Shown here piece by piece: positions 14,652-22,593 of a DNA stretch of 27,195 nucleotides. The notes under the pieces were generated by a model. It saw only the letters and a list, made by a program, of their open reading frames with translations, ran no database searches and was not told the DNA's origin. Within the stretch, counting starts at the first letter, position 1, and every line of letters starts with the position of its first letter. A program made the translations under genes and the position numbers. The DNA lies in assembly GCA_045576235.1 (NCBI GenBank), contig JAZNGA010000041.1, forward strand, positions 1 through 27,195. The letters run 5' to 3'. Source of the stretch: SIG437 sp045576235. GTDB lineage: Bacteria > Bacillota > Clostridia > UBA1381 > UBA9506.

Positions 14652-16556
14652 ATGGATGGAAAATTTTTTGAAAAATTTCACGAGGGCAAGCTTGTAAATT
14701 TATATGAAATTTTTGGTGCCCATAAAGACAAAAACGGAACATGGCGCTTTTTAGTGTGGGCGCCAAATGCTAAAAGCGTGTCTTTGGTCGGAGATTTTAA
14801 CGATTGGCGGCGGGAATGCTGCAAAATGGAAAGAAGAGGAAAAAGCGGTGTTTGGGAATGCACAGCAGAGGCAAAGCAGTTTGATAATTATAAATATTCT
14901 GTTGAGACGCAAGACGGAAAAATTGTTTTAAAGGCAGACCCGTTTGCTTTTCACATGGAAACGAGACCTAAAACGGCATCTAAAATTTACGACCTTTCCG
15001 GGTTTAAGTGGACAGATTCTGAATGGATGAAAAAGCGAAAGGAAAGAAAACATAAAGAAGAGCCGATGAATGTTTATGAGGTTCATCTTGGCTCTTGGAG
15101 GAAGTTTGAAGACGGAAATTATTTTAACTATAGACTTCTTGCAAGGGAGCTTATTAAATATGTCGAGAAAATGGGCTACACGCACATTGAATTGATGCCA
15201 ATAAGTGAATATCCGTTTGACGGGTCGTGGGGATATCAGGTTTTAGGCTATTTTGCGCCGACCTCCCGATATGGCACACCGCACGAGTTTATGAGCTTTA
15301 TAAACGAGATGCACCGCGCGGGAATAGGTGTCATAATTGATTGGGTAGCGGCGCATTTTCCAAAGGATGAGGCAGGGCTTTATGAATTTGACGGAACCTG
15401 CCAGTATGAATATTCGGACCCTCTTAAAAAAGAGCATCCCGACTGGGGTACAAGAATTTTTGATTATGGTAAGGGAGAGGTGAGGTCGTTTTTAATTTCA
15501 AACGCACTCTATCTGATTGATAAATTCCACATAGACGGGATAAGGGTTGATGCAGTTGCATCGATGATATATTTAGACTATGGCAGGCAGGGCGGAAATT
15601 TCAGACTTAATTCAGATGGAGGAACAGAAAACTATGAGGCTATTTCTTTTCTTAAAGATTTAAACAATAGCGTGAATAGATTTGATAAATCTGTCATGAT
15701 GATTGCAGAGGAATCAACCGCATTTCCTTATGTCACAAAGAAAACAGAGGAGGGCGGTCTGGGGTTCACATTCAAGTGGAATATGGGCTGGATGAATGAT
15801 ATGCTTTTCTATATGAAGACGGACTCATTTTTCAGAAAAGGCGTTCACGACAGGCTTACCTTTTCGCTCACATATGCCTTTTCGGAAAACTACATTCTGC
15901 CTCTTTCACATGACGAAGTTGTTCACTCAAAAGGTGCGTTGATTAACAAAATGCCGGGAGCTTATGAAGAAAAATTTGCTCAACTTAGAACTCTTTTAGG
16001 CTATCAGATGGCACATCCGGGAAAGAAGCTTTCTTTTATGGGAAATGAGCTTGCCCAGTTTTCAGAATGGGACTATAAAAAAGAGCTCGACTGGGGGCTT
16101 TTGGAATTTGAACATCATTTAAAATTCCATAAATATATAAAAGATCTCAATAGATTTTATTTAAATGAGAGCGCTCTATGGGAAATAGACTCCGACTGGA
16201 ACGGGTTTTCATGGATTGCGGCAGATGATAACACACAAAACATAGTGATTTTTTTCAGGCAAAACAAAAAAGGTGAGAAACTGATTTGTGTTTGCAATTT
16301 TTCGCCTGTGAAAAGAGAAAAATATTGTTTTGGTGTGCCTGAAAATGGAAAATATGTTCGCATATTTTCTTCAGACAGTAAAAAATATGGCGGTAGCGGA
16401 GTGAAAAACAGACCTTTATTATCAAAACAAAAAAAGATGCACGGGTGTGAATTCAGCCTGACTCTCACAATTCCGCCTCTTTCCGTATCTTTTTTTAAAA
16501 AGAGCGGAGAAACAGAAAAAACAGACTTAAGGAGGAAGAAAAATGTTGAGGCATAA
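14652..16556 (+). CDS. glgB: 1,4-alpha-glucan branching enzyme GlgB
   Basis: A 634-residue cytosolic enzyme that forms alpha-1,6 branches in glycogen. An N-terminal CBM48 domain (FLVWAPNAKSVSLVGDFNDW) is followed by the GH13 barrel. The catalytic residues are visible: nucleophile D300 (GIRVDAV), acid/base E353 (IAEEST) and transition-state D421 (LSHDEVVH). A C-terminal beta domain follows. The start at 14652 is supported by AGAGGA 6 nt upstream and fits the family length; an in-frame ATG at 14607 has no Shine-Dalgarno. It overlaps glgC by 14 bp. A -10-like TATAAT at 14570 has only a weak -35 partner, so the promoter is uncertain. Confidence 0.94.
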   Translation: MDGKFFEKFHEGKLVNLYEIFGAHKDKNGTWRFLVWAPNAKSVSLVGDFNDWRRECCKMERRGKSGVWECTAEAKQFDNYKYSVETQDGKIVLKADPFAFHMETRPKTASKIYDLSGFKWTDSEWMKKRKERKHKEEPMNVYEVHLGSWRKFEDGNYFNYRLLARELIKYVEKMGYTHIELMPISEYPFDGSWGYQVLGYFAPTSRYGTPHEFMSFINEMHRAGIGVIIDWVAAHFPKDEAGLYEFDGTCQYEYSDPLKKEHPDWGTRIFDYGKGEVRSFLISNALYLIDKFHIDGIRVDAVASMIYLDYGRQGGNFRLNSDGGTENYEAISFLKDLNNSVNRFDKSVMMIAEESTAFPYVTKKTEEGGLGFTFKWNMGWMNDMLFYMKTDSFFRKGVHDRLTFSLTYAFSENYILPLSHDEVVHSKGALINKMPGAYEEKFAQLRTLLGYQMAHPGKKLSFMGNELAQFSEWDYKKELDWGLLEFEHHLKFHKYIKDLNRFYLNESALWEIDSDWNGFSWIAADDNTQNIVIFFRQNKKGEKLICVCNFSPVKREKYCFGVPENGKYVRIFSSDSKKYGGSGVKNRPLLSKQKKMHGCEFSLTLTIPPLSVSFFKKSGETEKTDLRRKKNVEA

Positions 16557-17730
16557 AAAGTGCATAGCGATGCTTTTGGCAGGCGGGCAGGGGAGCAGAC
16601 TTGGAGTTCTGACAAAAAAAGTCGCTAAACCTGCTGTGCCGTTTGGAGGAAAATACAGAATAATTGATTTCACGCTTTCTAATTGTGTTAATTCAGGGAT
16701 AGATACAGTGGGCGTGCTCACACAATATAAGCCTATGGAGCTTAATGAATATATTGGAAACGGTCAGCCGTGGGGACTTGACCGCAACAGCGGTGGAGTT
16801 CACATTCTGCAGCCTTATGCAAGAACGAAATCAAGAGAATGGTATAAAGGAACGGCAAACGCCATTTATCAGAACATAAACTTTGTGGATAGGTTTGCAC
16901 CTGCTGATGTTGTTATTCTTTCAGGCGACCACATATATAAAATGGATTATTCAAAAATGGTTGCAAAGCATAACAAAGAAAAAGCAGACTGCACGATAGC
17001 GGTCATTGATGTCCCGATTTCTGAGGCGTCAAGATTTGGCATAATGAACACAGATAAAGACGGATTTATTTATGAATTTGAAGAAAAGCCTAAAAAACCT
17101 AAAAACACGAAGGCCTCTATGGGAGTCTATGTTTTTAAATGGAGTGTTTTAAGAGAATATCTTTTAAAGGATGAGGAAAATTTAAAATCGTCCCATGACT
17201 TCGGGAAAAACATTATTCCTGCGATGCTCGAAGGAGGAAAAAGGCTTTTAGCATATTCCTTTGAAGGTTATTGGAAGGATGTCGGCACAATTTACAGCTT
17301 GTGGGAAGCAAACATGGACTTGCTTAGCGAAAAAGCACCGCTTAAGCTAAATGACGATAAACTCAGAGTTTATGCAAGAACGAGCGACAGCCCTCCGACA
17401 TTTATAGCAGATAGCGCCTGCCTGAAGGATTCTATGATAACAAAAGGGTGCGAGATAGCGGGGAATATTGAAAATTCAATCATATCAAGCAGCTGCATTG
17501 TTGAGCAGGGAGCGGAAATTGTTAATTCTATCATTCTTCCGGGAAGCGTCATAGAAAAAAATGCATCGGTCAGCTATGCGATTGTGGGAGAAAACTGCCG
17601 CATTTGTGAAGACAGCAAAATCGGCGGAGTTCCGGAAAACGATGAGGAGCCGCAGATTGCAGTTGTTGGCGATAACCTTTGCATAAAAAAGGGGGAAACA
17701 GTTAAAAAAGGTGAGATGAGGGAGGCGTGA
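16543..17730 (+). CDS. glgC: Glucose-1-phosphate adenylyltransferase GlgC
   Basis: A 395-residue enzyme making ADP-glucose from glucose-1-phosphate and ATP, the committed step of bacterial glycogen synthesis. The nucleotide-binding loop LLAGGQGSRL (11-20), the conserved lysine in AKPAVPFGG (27-35), and SGDHIYKMDY (127-136) are present, followed by a C-terminal left-handed beta-helix (hexapeptide) domain. GGAGG precedes the ATG inside the end of glgB. In Firmicutes, GlgC usually works as a complex with GlgD, the next gene. Confidence 0.94.
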   Translation: MLRHKKCIAMLLAGGQGSRLGVLTKKVAKPAVPFGGKYRIIDFTLSNCVNSGIDTVGVLTQYKPMELNEYIGNGQPWGLDRNSGGVHILQPYARTKSREWYKGTANAIYQNINFVDRFAPADVVILSGDHIYKMDYSKMVAKHNKEKADCTIAVIDVPISEASRFGIMNTDKDGFIYEFEEKPKKPKNTKASMGVYVFKWSVLREYLLKDEENLKSSHDFGKNIIPAMLEGGKRLLAYSFEGYWKDVGTIYSLWEANMDLLSEKAPLKLNDDKLRVYARTSDSPPTFIADSACLKDSMITKGCEIAGNIENSIISSSCIVEQGAEIVNSIILPGSVIEKNASVSYAIVGENCRICEDSKIGGVPENDEEPQIAVVGDNLCIKKGETVKKGEMREA

Positions 17731-17734
17731 TTTT

Positions 17735-18847
17735 ATGAGAATGATGGGGATTATTTTTTCGAACATATATGATGAGCATTTAGGAGAGATTACAAAATAC
17801 AGAACATCTGCCTCACTCCCGTTTGGCGGAAGATACAGACTGATTGATTTCGTGCTTTCAAATATGGTTAATTCGGGCGTAACAAATGTCGGCGTTATCA
17901 CTAAATCGAATTATCAGTCGCTCATGGACCATCTCGGAAACGGAAAAGAATGGGATTTAGACAGAAAAATTGACGGACTTTTCATTCTCCCACCCTTTGG
18001 CGCGGGGCAAAAAACAGTTTACAGAGATAAGCTTGACGCTCTTTTGGGAACGATGAAATATTTAAACCGTTCTGATGAGGAATATGTTCTTCTTTCAGAC
18101 TCGAACATAATCTTAAACATTGACTATAAAGAGGTTTTAGACTTCCACATAGAAAAGGAAGCAGACATTACAGTTGTCATAAACAAAGAAGAAATCAAAG
18201 ACAGAACAGATTTCAAACCGCTATGTGTCAAAACTGATGAGAAATCGCGTGTGACGGATGTCTTGGTGAATTTTGACATTCCGGGAATTGTCAGAAGTGG
18301 AATGGGTATGTATGTTTTAAAAAGAGAATTTCTCATAGCGCTTCTTAAAGAGGCGGCAAGCTATAATCTTCAGGATTTTGACAGAGACATAATTCAGGCA
18401 AAACACAAGCATCTGAAAATTATGGCGTTTGACTATAGTGGGAAAGCGTTCAGAATAGATAAACAGGGGAAATATTTTGAGGCGAACATGGCGCTTTTAG
18501 ACAGAGATGTCAGGCGTGAGCTTTTTTCAAAACACGGCAAAATATATACAAAAGTTCGTGATGAATTTCCGGCAAGCTATAAAAAAGGCTCTGAAGTTAT
18601 CAATTCATTCATAGCAGATGGATGTGAAATCTATGGAAGTGTCGAAAATTGCGTGCTTTTCAGGGGAGTGACGGTTGGAAAAAACGCAAAAATAAAAAAT
18701 TCAATTCTGATGCAGGACACAAAAATCTGTGACGGAGTTTTGCTTGATTATGTGATATGCGATAAAGATGTGACAGTGACAGAGGGAAAGGTTATGATGG
18801 GCGCTTTAAGGCATCAGGTCGTCATTCCAAAGGGAAAAACAGTGTAG
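17735..18847 (+). CDS. glgD: GlgD, regulatory subunit of glucose-1-phosphate adenylyltransferase
   Basis: A 370-residue paralogue of GlgC. It keeps the fold and the ASLPFGGRYRLIDFVLSN segment but has lost the GGxGxRL nucleotide loop (here IIFSNIYDEHLGEI), as is usual for GlgD. The C-terminal beta-helix domain is present. Known GlgD proteins have little activity alone and modulate GlgC. GGGAGG lies before the ATG, and the gap to glgC is 4 bp, so the two are co-translated. No glgA or glgP follows, so chain elongation must be encoded elsewhere. Confidence 0.92.
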   Translation: MRMMGIIFSNIYDEHLGEITKYRTSASLPFGGRYRLIDFVLSNMVNSGVTNVGVITKSNYQSLMDHLGNGKEWDLDRKIDGLFILPPFGAGQKTVYRDKLDALLGTMKYLNRSDEEYVLLSDSNIILNIDYKEVLDFHIEKEADITVVINKEEIKDRTDFKPLCVKTDEKSRVTDVLVNFDIPGIVRSGMGMYVLKREFLIALLKEAASYNLQDFDRDIIQAKHKHLKIMAFDYSGKAFRIDKQGKYFEANMALLDRDVRRELFSKHGKIYTKVRDEFPASYKKGSEVINSFIADGCEIYGSVENCVLFRGVTVGKNAKIKNSILMQDTKICDGVLLDYVICDKDVTVTEGKVMMGALRHQVVIPKGKTV

Positions 18848-18861
18848 GAGAGAAAGAAAAA

Positions 18862-18897
18862 AGGCTGTCGCAAAATGAAATAATTTTGCGACAGCCT
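18862..18897 (-). terminator. Terminator between glgD and the convergent sugar operon
   Basis: A 15-bp perfect stem (18862-18876 and 18883-18897, containing GCTGTCGCAAAAT and its complement) has a 6-nt loop GAAATA. The T-run (TTTTTTCTTTCT) follows on the minus strand, so it best terminates the minus-strand operon; glgD may also end here. The TGTCGCAAAA stem motif resembles the terminator at 7019. Confidence 0.8.
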
Positions 18898-18904
18898 ACA
18901 AACA

Positions 18905-19663
18905 TTAATTAAAACCAATTGATTTGAGATATTTATAGCTCATTTCCATGCTGTCGAGAGAATCTCCCGGACAAGTGTCCTGCTCAACAAGAGCGAGCTT
19001 GACACCTGCTTCATCACAGGCTTTGGTTATTTCCACCCAGTCGAGATTACCATGTCCGATTTCAGTTACAACAACAGTGTTATATTCAACAACTGTTATG
19101 TCTTTATAGTGGACACAGTCAATTCGGCCCTTGTTTTCCTTCAGGAAATTAACAGGGTTAACGCCTGCATTTGCCATCCAGCCGAGGTCTGCTAAAATAG
19201 AGAATTTTCCGTATTCAAGCATATAATCCATGTAGCGTTTGTCATCGAGCTTTCCAAATTCCCACAAATGGTTGTGGTATGTAAATGTTATTCCGTGTTC
19301 TGAAAGTCTGTCATAAACATCGTTAAGCTTTTCTATTGTTTTCATAAAGGCTTCCTTCGTTTCACGGAGTTCACCCGCAAGACCGCCTATGCCTGCATAT
19401 CTGCAGCCATAAATCTTATGGCGCTTAACCTCTTCATCAAAATTATCTAAAAAATCATTAAGTCCACGGTGAGTGCATGAAATCTCAATGCCGTGTTTGT
19501 CGCAAGTTTCTTTGATGAATTCAGCATCATCAACTTTAATTCCCGAAACCTGGACATGCTTATAGCCCATGTTTTTTAATGACTCAATTGCATTTGCAAA
19601 GTCTTCTTTTGTTTCGCAATGGTCACGAATGGAGTAAAGCTGTGCACCAATTATCTTATCCAT
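18905..19663 (-). CDS. Sugar phosphate isomerase/epimerase-like TIM-barrel protein
   Basis: A 252-residue protein of the xylose isomerase-like TIM barrel family (AP endonuclease family 2 clan). It starts GAQLYSIRD, typical of this family, and shows metal-site regions HNHLWEF, ADLGWMANAG and HYKD, plus a late acidic residue in ALVEQDTCPG. Members epimerise or isomerise sugars or cyclitols such as inosose or ketohexoses. The exact substrate is not predictable. GGAGG before the ATG lies in the end of the upstream dehydrogenase gene, 2 bp away, so the two act together, probably in catabolism of a sugar or inositol-type compound. Confidence 0.87.
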   Translation of the reverse strand: MDKIIGAQLYSIRDHCETKEDFANAIESLKNMGYKHVQVSGIKVDDAEFIKETCDKHGIEISCTHRGLNDFLDNFDEEVKRHKIYGCRYAGIGGLAGELRETKEAFMKTIEKLNDVYDRLSEHGITFTYHNHLWEFGKLDDKRYMDYMLEYGKFSILADLGWMANAGVNPVNFLKENKGRIDCVHYKDITVVEYNTVVVTEIGHGNLDWVEITKACDEAGVKLALVEQDTCPGDSLDSMEMSYKYLKSIGFN

Positions 19664-19665
19664 GG

Positions 19666-20754
19666 TTAATCCTCCTTAACCTTATCTCTGTTTGCTGTGA
19701 GATCCCAGACTTTGCCTTCGCGAGCCTTTGACAAGGTTTTCATCATTCTTAAAACTTCTTCATTCTTAATTGTGTATTCTTTGCCGTTTCTGAAGGTTTC
19801 ATAAAGGTCATACCACATGTCGTCTAAATGCTGCTCCGGAAGAGTCATTCTGACTTCAATCCATTCAGGCTCAACTTTTGCTTCATATGTGCCTGTTTTT
19901 CCCCAAGATGTAGGCGGATTTCCTCTGTCAGAAACAACATTTGGAAGCTCCTGATCAGGATTTATATATCTCATATAAACTTCTCTGCCTTGGGTTTCCA
20001 TAGCACCACGATTGCCATAAACAGTGATTCTGCGTCCGCGGTTGATGGCGCTTGAGCCGCTTATCCACATGTTAACCTTGCGGCCGTTCTTGCCTACGAG
20101 ATGTACAGAAAGGTTGTCTTCACGGTCACCACCTGCAGATGAGTGCTGGAGTGTGCTGAACTGCTCTTCAATTTCATCACCTAAAAGGATAACTGCGTGG
20201 TCAACAATGTGAGGTCCCCAGTTAAGCAAAAGACCGCCGCCGAATTCGTCAAGAGTCTGCCAGTCGTCGCGCCTTGAATAGCTTCTTTCTTCAATGTTTA
20301 TTTCAGAGACTGTGCCGAGTATTCCCGAATTGATAACTTCTAAAGTTTTCTGGAAGAAATTCTCCATTCGTCTGTTCTGACGGAAGAAAAGAGTCGGAGT
20401 GTCCTCCTTGCTTGCATATTCAACAAGCTCGCGCGCCTGCTCAAAATTGATGCAAATCGGTTTTTCCAAAACAACATCTTTGCCTGCTTTTAAAGCCATC
20501 ATTGCATGGTCAAAATGGTCTATGGAACGAGTTGCGATGTCCACAAGTTCAACATCAGGGTCTTTGATGAGCTCTTCAATGGAATCGTAGCCTTTGCAGT
20601 TGCATTTTTCTACAACAGCGTCAACGCGTTCTCTTTCGGTGTCACAAGCTGCAACAACAGTATATTTGTCAGATAATCTTTCAAATATGGCGGTATGTGT
20701 GCCGTAGCCTGCTCTTCCAAGACCGACAATACCAACTTTAATCGGATTGCTCAT
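19666..20754 (-). CDS. Gfo/Idh/MocA family oxidoreductase
   Basis: A 362-residue NAD(P)-dependent sugar or cyclitol dehydrogenase. The Rossmann motif GIVGLGRAGYGTH lies at 8-20, the EKP motif with catalytic-type lysine K98 at 97-99, and the GPHIVDHAV segment near 180 provides the usual histidine. The length is typical. Clear AGGAGG precedes the ATG (minus strand). It is the first gene of a two-gene operon with a TIM-barrel isomerase, a common pairing for myo-inositol or rare-sugar breakdown. Substrate not determinable. Confidence 0.9.
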   Translation of the reverse strand: MSNPIKVGIVGLGRAGYGTHTAIFERLSDKYTVVAACDTERERVDAVVEKCNCKGYDSIEELIKDPDVELVDIATRSIDHFDHAMMALKAGKDVVLEKPICINFEQARELVEYASKEDTPTLFFRQNRRMENFFQKTLEVINSGILGTVSEINIEERSYSRRDDWQTLDEFGGGLLLNWGPHIVDHAVILLGDEIEEQFSTLQHSSAGGDREDNLSVHLVGKNGRKVNMWISGSSAINRGRRITVYGNRGAMETQGREVYMRYINPDQELPNVVSDRGNPPTSWGKTGTYEAKVEPEWIEVRMTLPEQHLDDMWYDLYETFRNGKEYTIKNEEVLRMMKTLSKAREGKVWDLTANRDKVKED

Positions 20755-20788
20755 AGTAATAGCCTCCTAAAATGTTAATTTAAATTTT

Positions 20789-20822
20789 TTAATATTATAT
20801 ATTAATAATATTAAAATGTCAA
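20789..20822 (-). promoter_or_regulatory. Promoter with overlapping inverted repeat for the sugar operon
   Basis: On the minus strand, TTGACA (20817-20822) and TATAAT (20794-20799) are 17 bp apart, a perfect consensus. An inverted repeat with arms TTAATATTA/TAATATTAA (20789-20797 and 20806-20814, extendable to 11 bp) covers the -10 box and spacer. A repressor bound there would block RNA polymerase, as expected for an inducible catabolic operon. Confidence 0.75.
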
Positions 20823-20871
20823 TTGAATATTGCTGAAAAAAGCTATATTTTTAGATTGGACAGCAGTGGAA

Positions 20872-20991
20872 ATGGAAAATGGAGCCGTGCTCTTGCAAAG
20901 GAGAGACTTATGTGGTAAAATCATTTGGTGCAAAGCTCCAAATCAGAGATTCATAATTGTTAAGAAATTTATTAAATTTGGATGGTGTTAA
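20872..20991 (+). CDS. Possible 39-residue upstream ORF before the M20 peptidase
   Basis: ATG at 20872 opens a 39-codon frame ending with TAA at 20989-20991, two bases before the peptidase start at 20994. There is no strong Shine-Dalgarno, and the product (MENGAVLLQRRDLCGKI start) has no recognisable feature. It may be a chance frame or a short coupled upstream ORF. Confidence 0.2.
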   Translation: MENGAVLLQRRDLCGKIIWCKAPNQRFIIVKKFIKFGWC

Positions 20992-20993
20992 AC

Positions 20994-22388
20994 ATGATTA
21001 GAAAATATTTTGAAAATCACAAAGATGAAATTATTGAAGACATAAGAAAGCTCGTGGAAATTCCTTCCGTGAGAGGAGAAAGCTTGGAGGATGCCCCGTT
21101 TGGAAAAGGCTGTGCGGAGGCTTTGGAAGCTGTTAAAAAAATGTATGAAGAGAGCGGATTTGAAACTGAGCTTTATAAAAAAGAAGGATATTTGCTTTCA
21201 TATCATAAAGGTGGAGATAAAAAACGAATTGGCCTTTTTGCACATTCAGATGTTGTTCCGGGCGGAGATGGATGGCTTTATGCAGAGCCTTTTAAAATGG
21301 CTTTGAAAGACGGGTTCGTTTTCGGCAGAGGAGTTAAGGATAACATTTCGGGAATTATGGTGAGCTTATTTGCATCTCGTGCCATAAAGGACTTAAATCT
21401 TCCGTTTGACAGCGAGCTTGTGTTATTTACCGGTTCAAACGAAGAAAGCGGTATGGAAGATGTTAAAGCATATGTCAAAAATCATCCTTGTCCCGATTTG
21501 TCGCTTGTGCCTGATGTGGGTTTTCCCGTGTGCAGAGGCGAGACAGGAATTTTTCATTTCTGGGCAGAGTCACCTTTGTTAAGAGACTTGATTGAGAGCT
21601 TTGAAGGAGGCAGCGCCTTTAATGTCATTTTAGGAAAAGCGAGAGCTGAACTGAAATTTGACAAAAATATTTTTGACAGCCTTCTTTTAAAAGCGACGGA
21701 ATCAGTGACGGTTACACATGAAAATGGAAAGATAGTCATAGATGCAGTTGGTGCGTCTGAACATGTTGCAACTCCCGAGGGATCTCAAAATGCCGCATAT
21801 TTTATTTTTGATATGCTCTCTTCCTGCGAGTATATTGAAAAAGAGCAAAGGGATGTTTTCAAAAATGCCGCAATGCTTTTAGAAACTCCGTTTGGTGATG
21901 GAATGGGAATCGCAATTGATGATGCTGATTTTGGCCGTTTGTCTTGCGGAAATGGCATGGTGAGATTTGAAGATGGAAAGCTCAGGCTTAGCTTTGACAT
22001 TCGCTATGGTTCCTCATTTTCCGCAAAAGAAATTGAGGATTGTGTGTTTGATGCGCTTAAACGAATTGACTGGAAATTGGAGATTGATTCAAACAGCGAA
22101 GGATATATACACAGTGCATCTGACCCGTTTATTGTTGCAATGGAAGAGGCTTATCACAAATGTGTGGGCGCTGAAGATGCCCGTGCTTTTGTAACAAAAG
22201 GTGGAACATATGCAAGGGAGATTAAAAACGCAGTAGGGGTGGGCTCTGAATGTTTTAAGGAGCGTCCGTTTGAATTTGCCGCAGGCCATGGCGGAGTTCA
22301 TCAGGCTGATGAATGCATAAGCATCGAAGGGTTGATGGATGCTATGACTGTTATTACGGAAATGATACTTGCTTGCGATAAGCTTTAG
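20994..22388 (+). CDS. M20 family dipeptidase (PepV/Sapep-like)
   Basis: A 464-residue cytosolic metallopeptidase of the M20 family, probably cleaving dipeptides. Metal and catalytic residues are visible: H84 and D86 (AHSDVVPG), D116 (GRGVKDNISG), E150 and E151 (NEESGM), D174 (PDVGFP) and a C-terminal histidine in AAGHGGVHQ. After the bridging aspartate it has KDN rather than the common MDD/KDD, a minor variation. The start at 20994 is chosen because GGATGGTG precedes it; the frame extends 12 bases upstream to another ATG without a ribosome site. The neighbouring amino acid transporter and aminotransferase fit peptide and amino acid use. Confidence 0.9.
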   Translation: MIRKYFENHKDEIIEDIRKLVEIPSVRGESLEDAPFGKGCAEALEAVKKMYEESGFETELYKKEGYLLSYHKGGDKKRIGLFAHSDVVPGGDGWLYAEPFKMALKDGFVFGRGVKDNISGIMVSLFASRAIKDLNLPFDSELVLFTGSNEESGMEDVKAYVKNHPCPDLSLVPDVGFPVCRGETGIFHFWAESPLLRDLIESFEGGSAFNVILGKARAELKFDKNIFDSLLLKATESVTVTHENGKIVIDAVGASEHVATPEGSQNAAYFIFDMLSSCEYIEKEQRDVFKNAAMLLETPFGDGMGIAIDDADFGRLSCGNGMVRFEDGKLRLSFDIRYGSSFSAKEIEDCVFDALKRIDWKLEIDSNSEGYIHSASDPFIVAMEEAYHKCVGAEDARAFVTKGGTYAREIKNAVGVGSECFKERPFEFAAGHGGVHQADECISIEGLMDAMTVITEMILACDKL

Positions 22389-22437
22389 TCATCGGAGATT
22401 CGAACTGATTGTGCCTTATACTAGCCAAATTTTAATT

Positions 22438-22543
22438 CTTTCGACTTGTCGGTTTTGTAGGGCGTCAGGATTACCGAGTATTTAAACACATCGAAAGCGA
22501 AAATCCGCCTCTAAAAATCGGAGATCGGATTACTCACTTTCGG
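22438..22543 (+). promoter_or_regulatory. Leader region with alternative RNA pairings upstream of the NSS transporter
   Basis: The 205 bp between the peptidase and the symporter hold mutually exclusive helices. CGAAAG (22492-22497) can pair with CTTTCG at 22438-22443 or at 22537-22542. AATCCG (22502-22507) can pair with CGGATT (22526-22531), and its AATCC (22502-22506) with GGATT (22468-22472). The downstream pairings nest into one long hairpin ending about 50 nt before the symporter start. No known riboswitch core is recognised. The remainder of the gap shows no gene. Confidence 0.4.
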
Positions 22544-22593
22544 TTAAGCGTAACAATTAATAATGTGGTAACAAAAGAGAAAGGAATGACTTT

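Noticed and set aside
16543..18847. glgC and glgD as a recent duplication or broken pair
   Set aside because: GlgD lacks the nucleotide loop as is normal for that family; both genes are full length and the arrangement is standard in Firmicutes.
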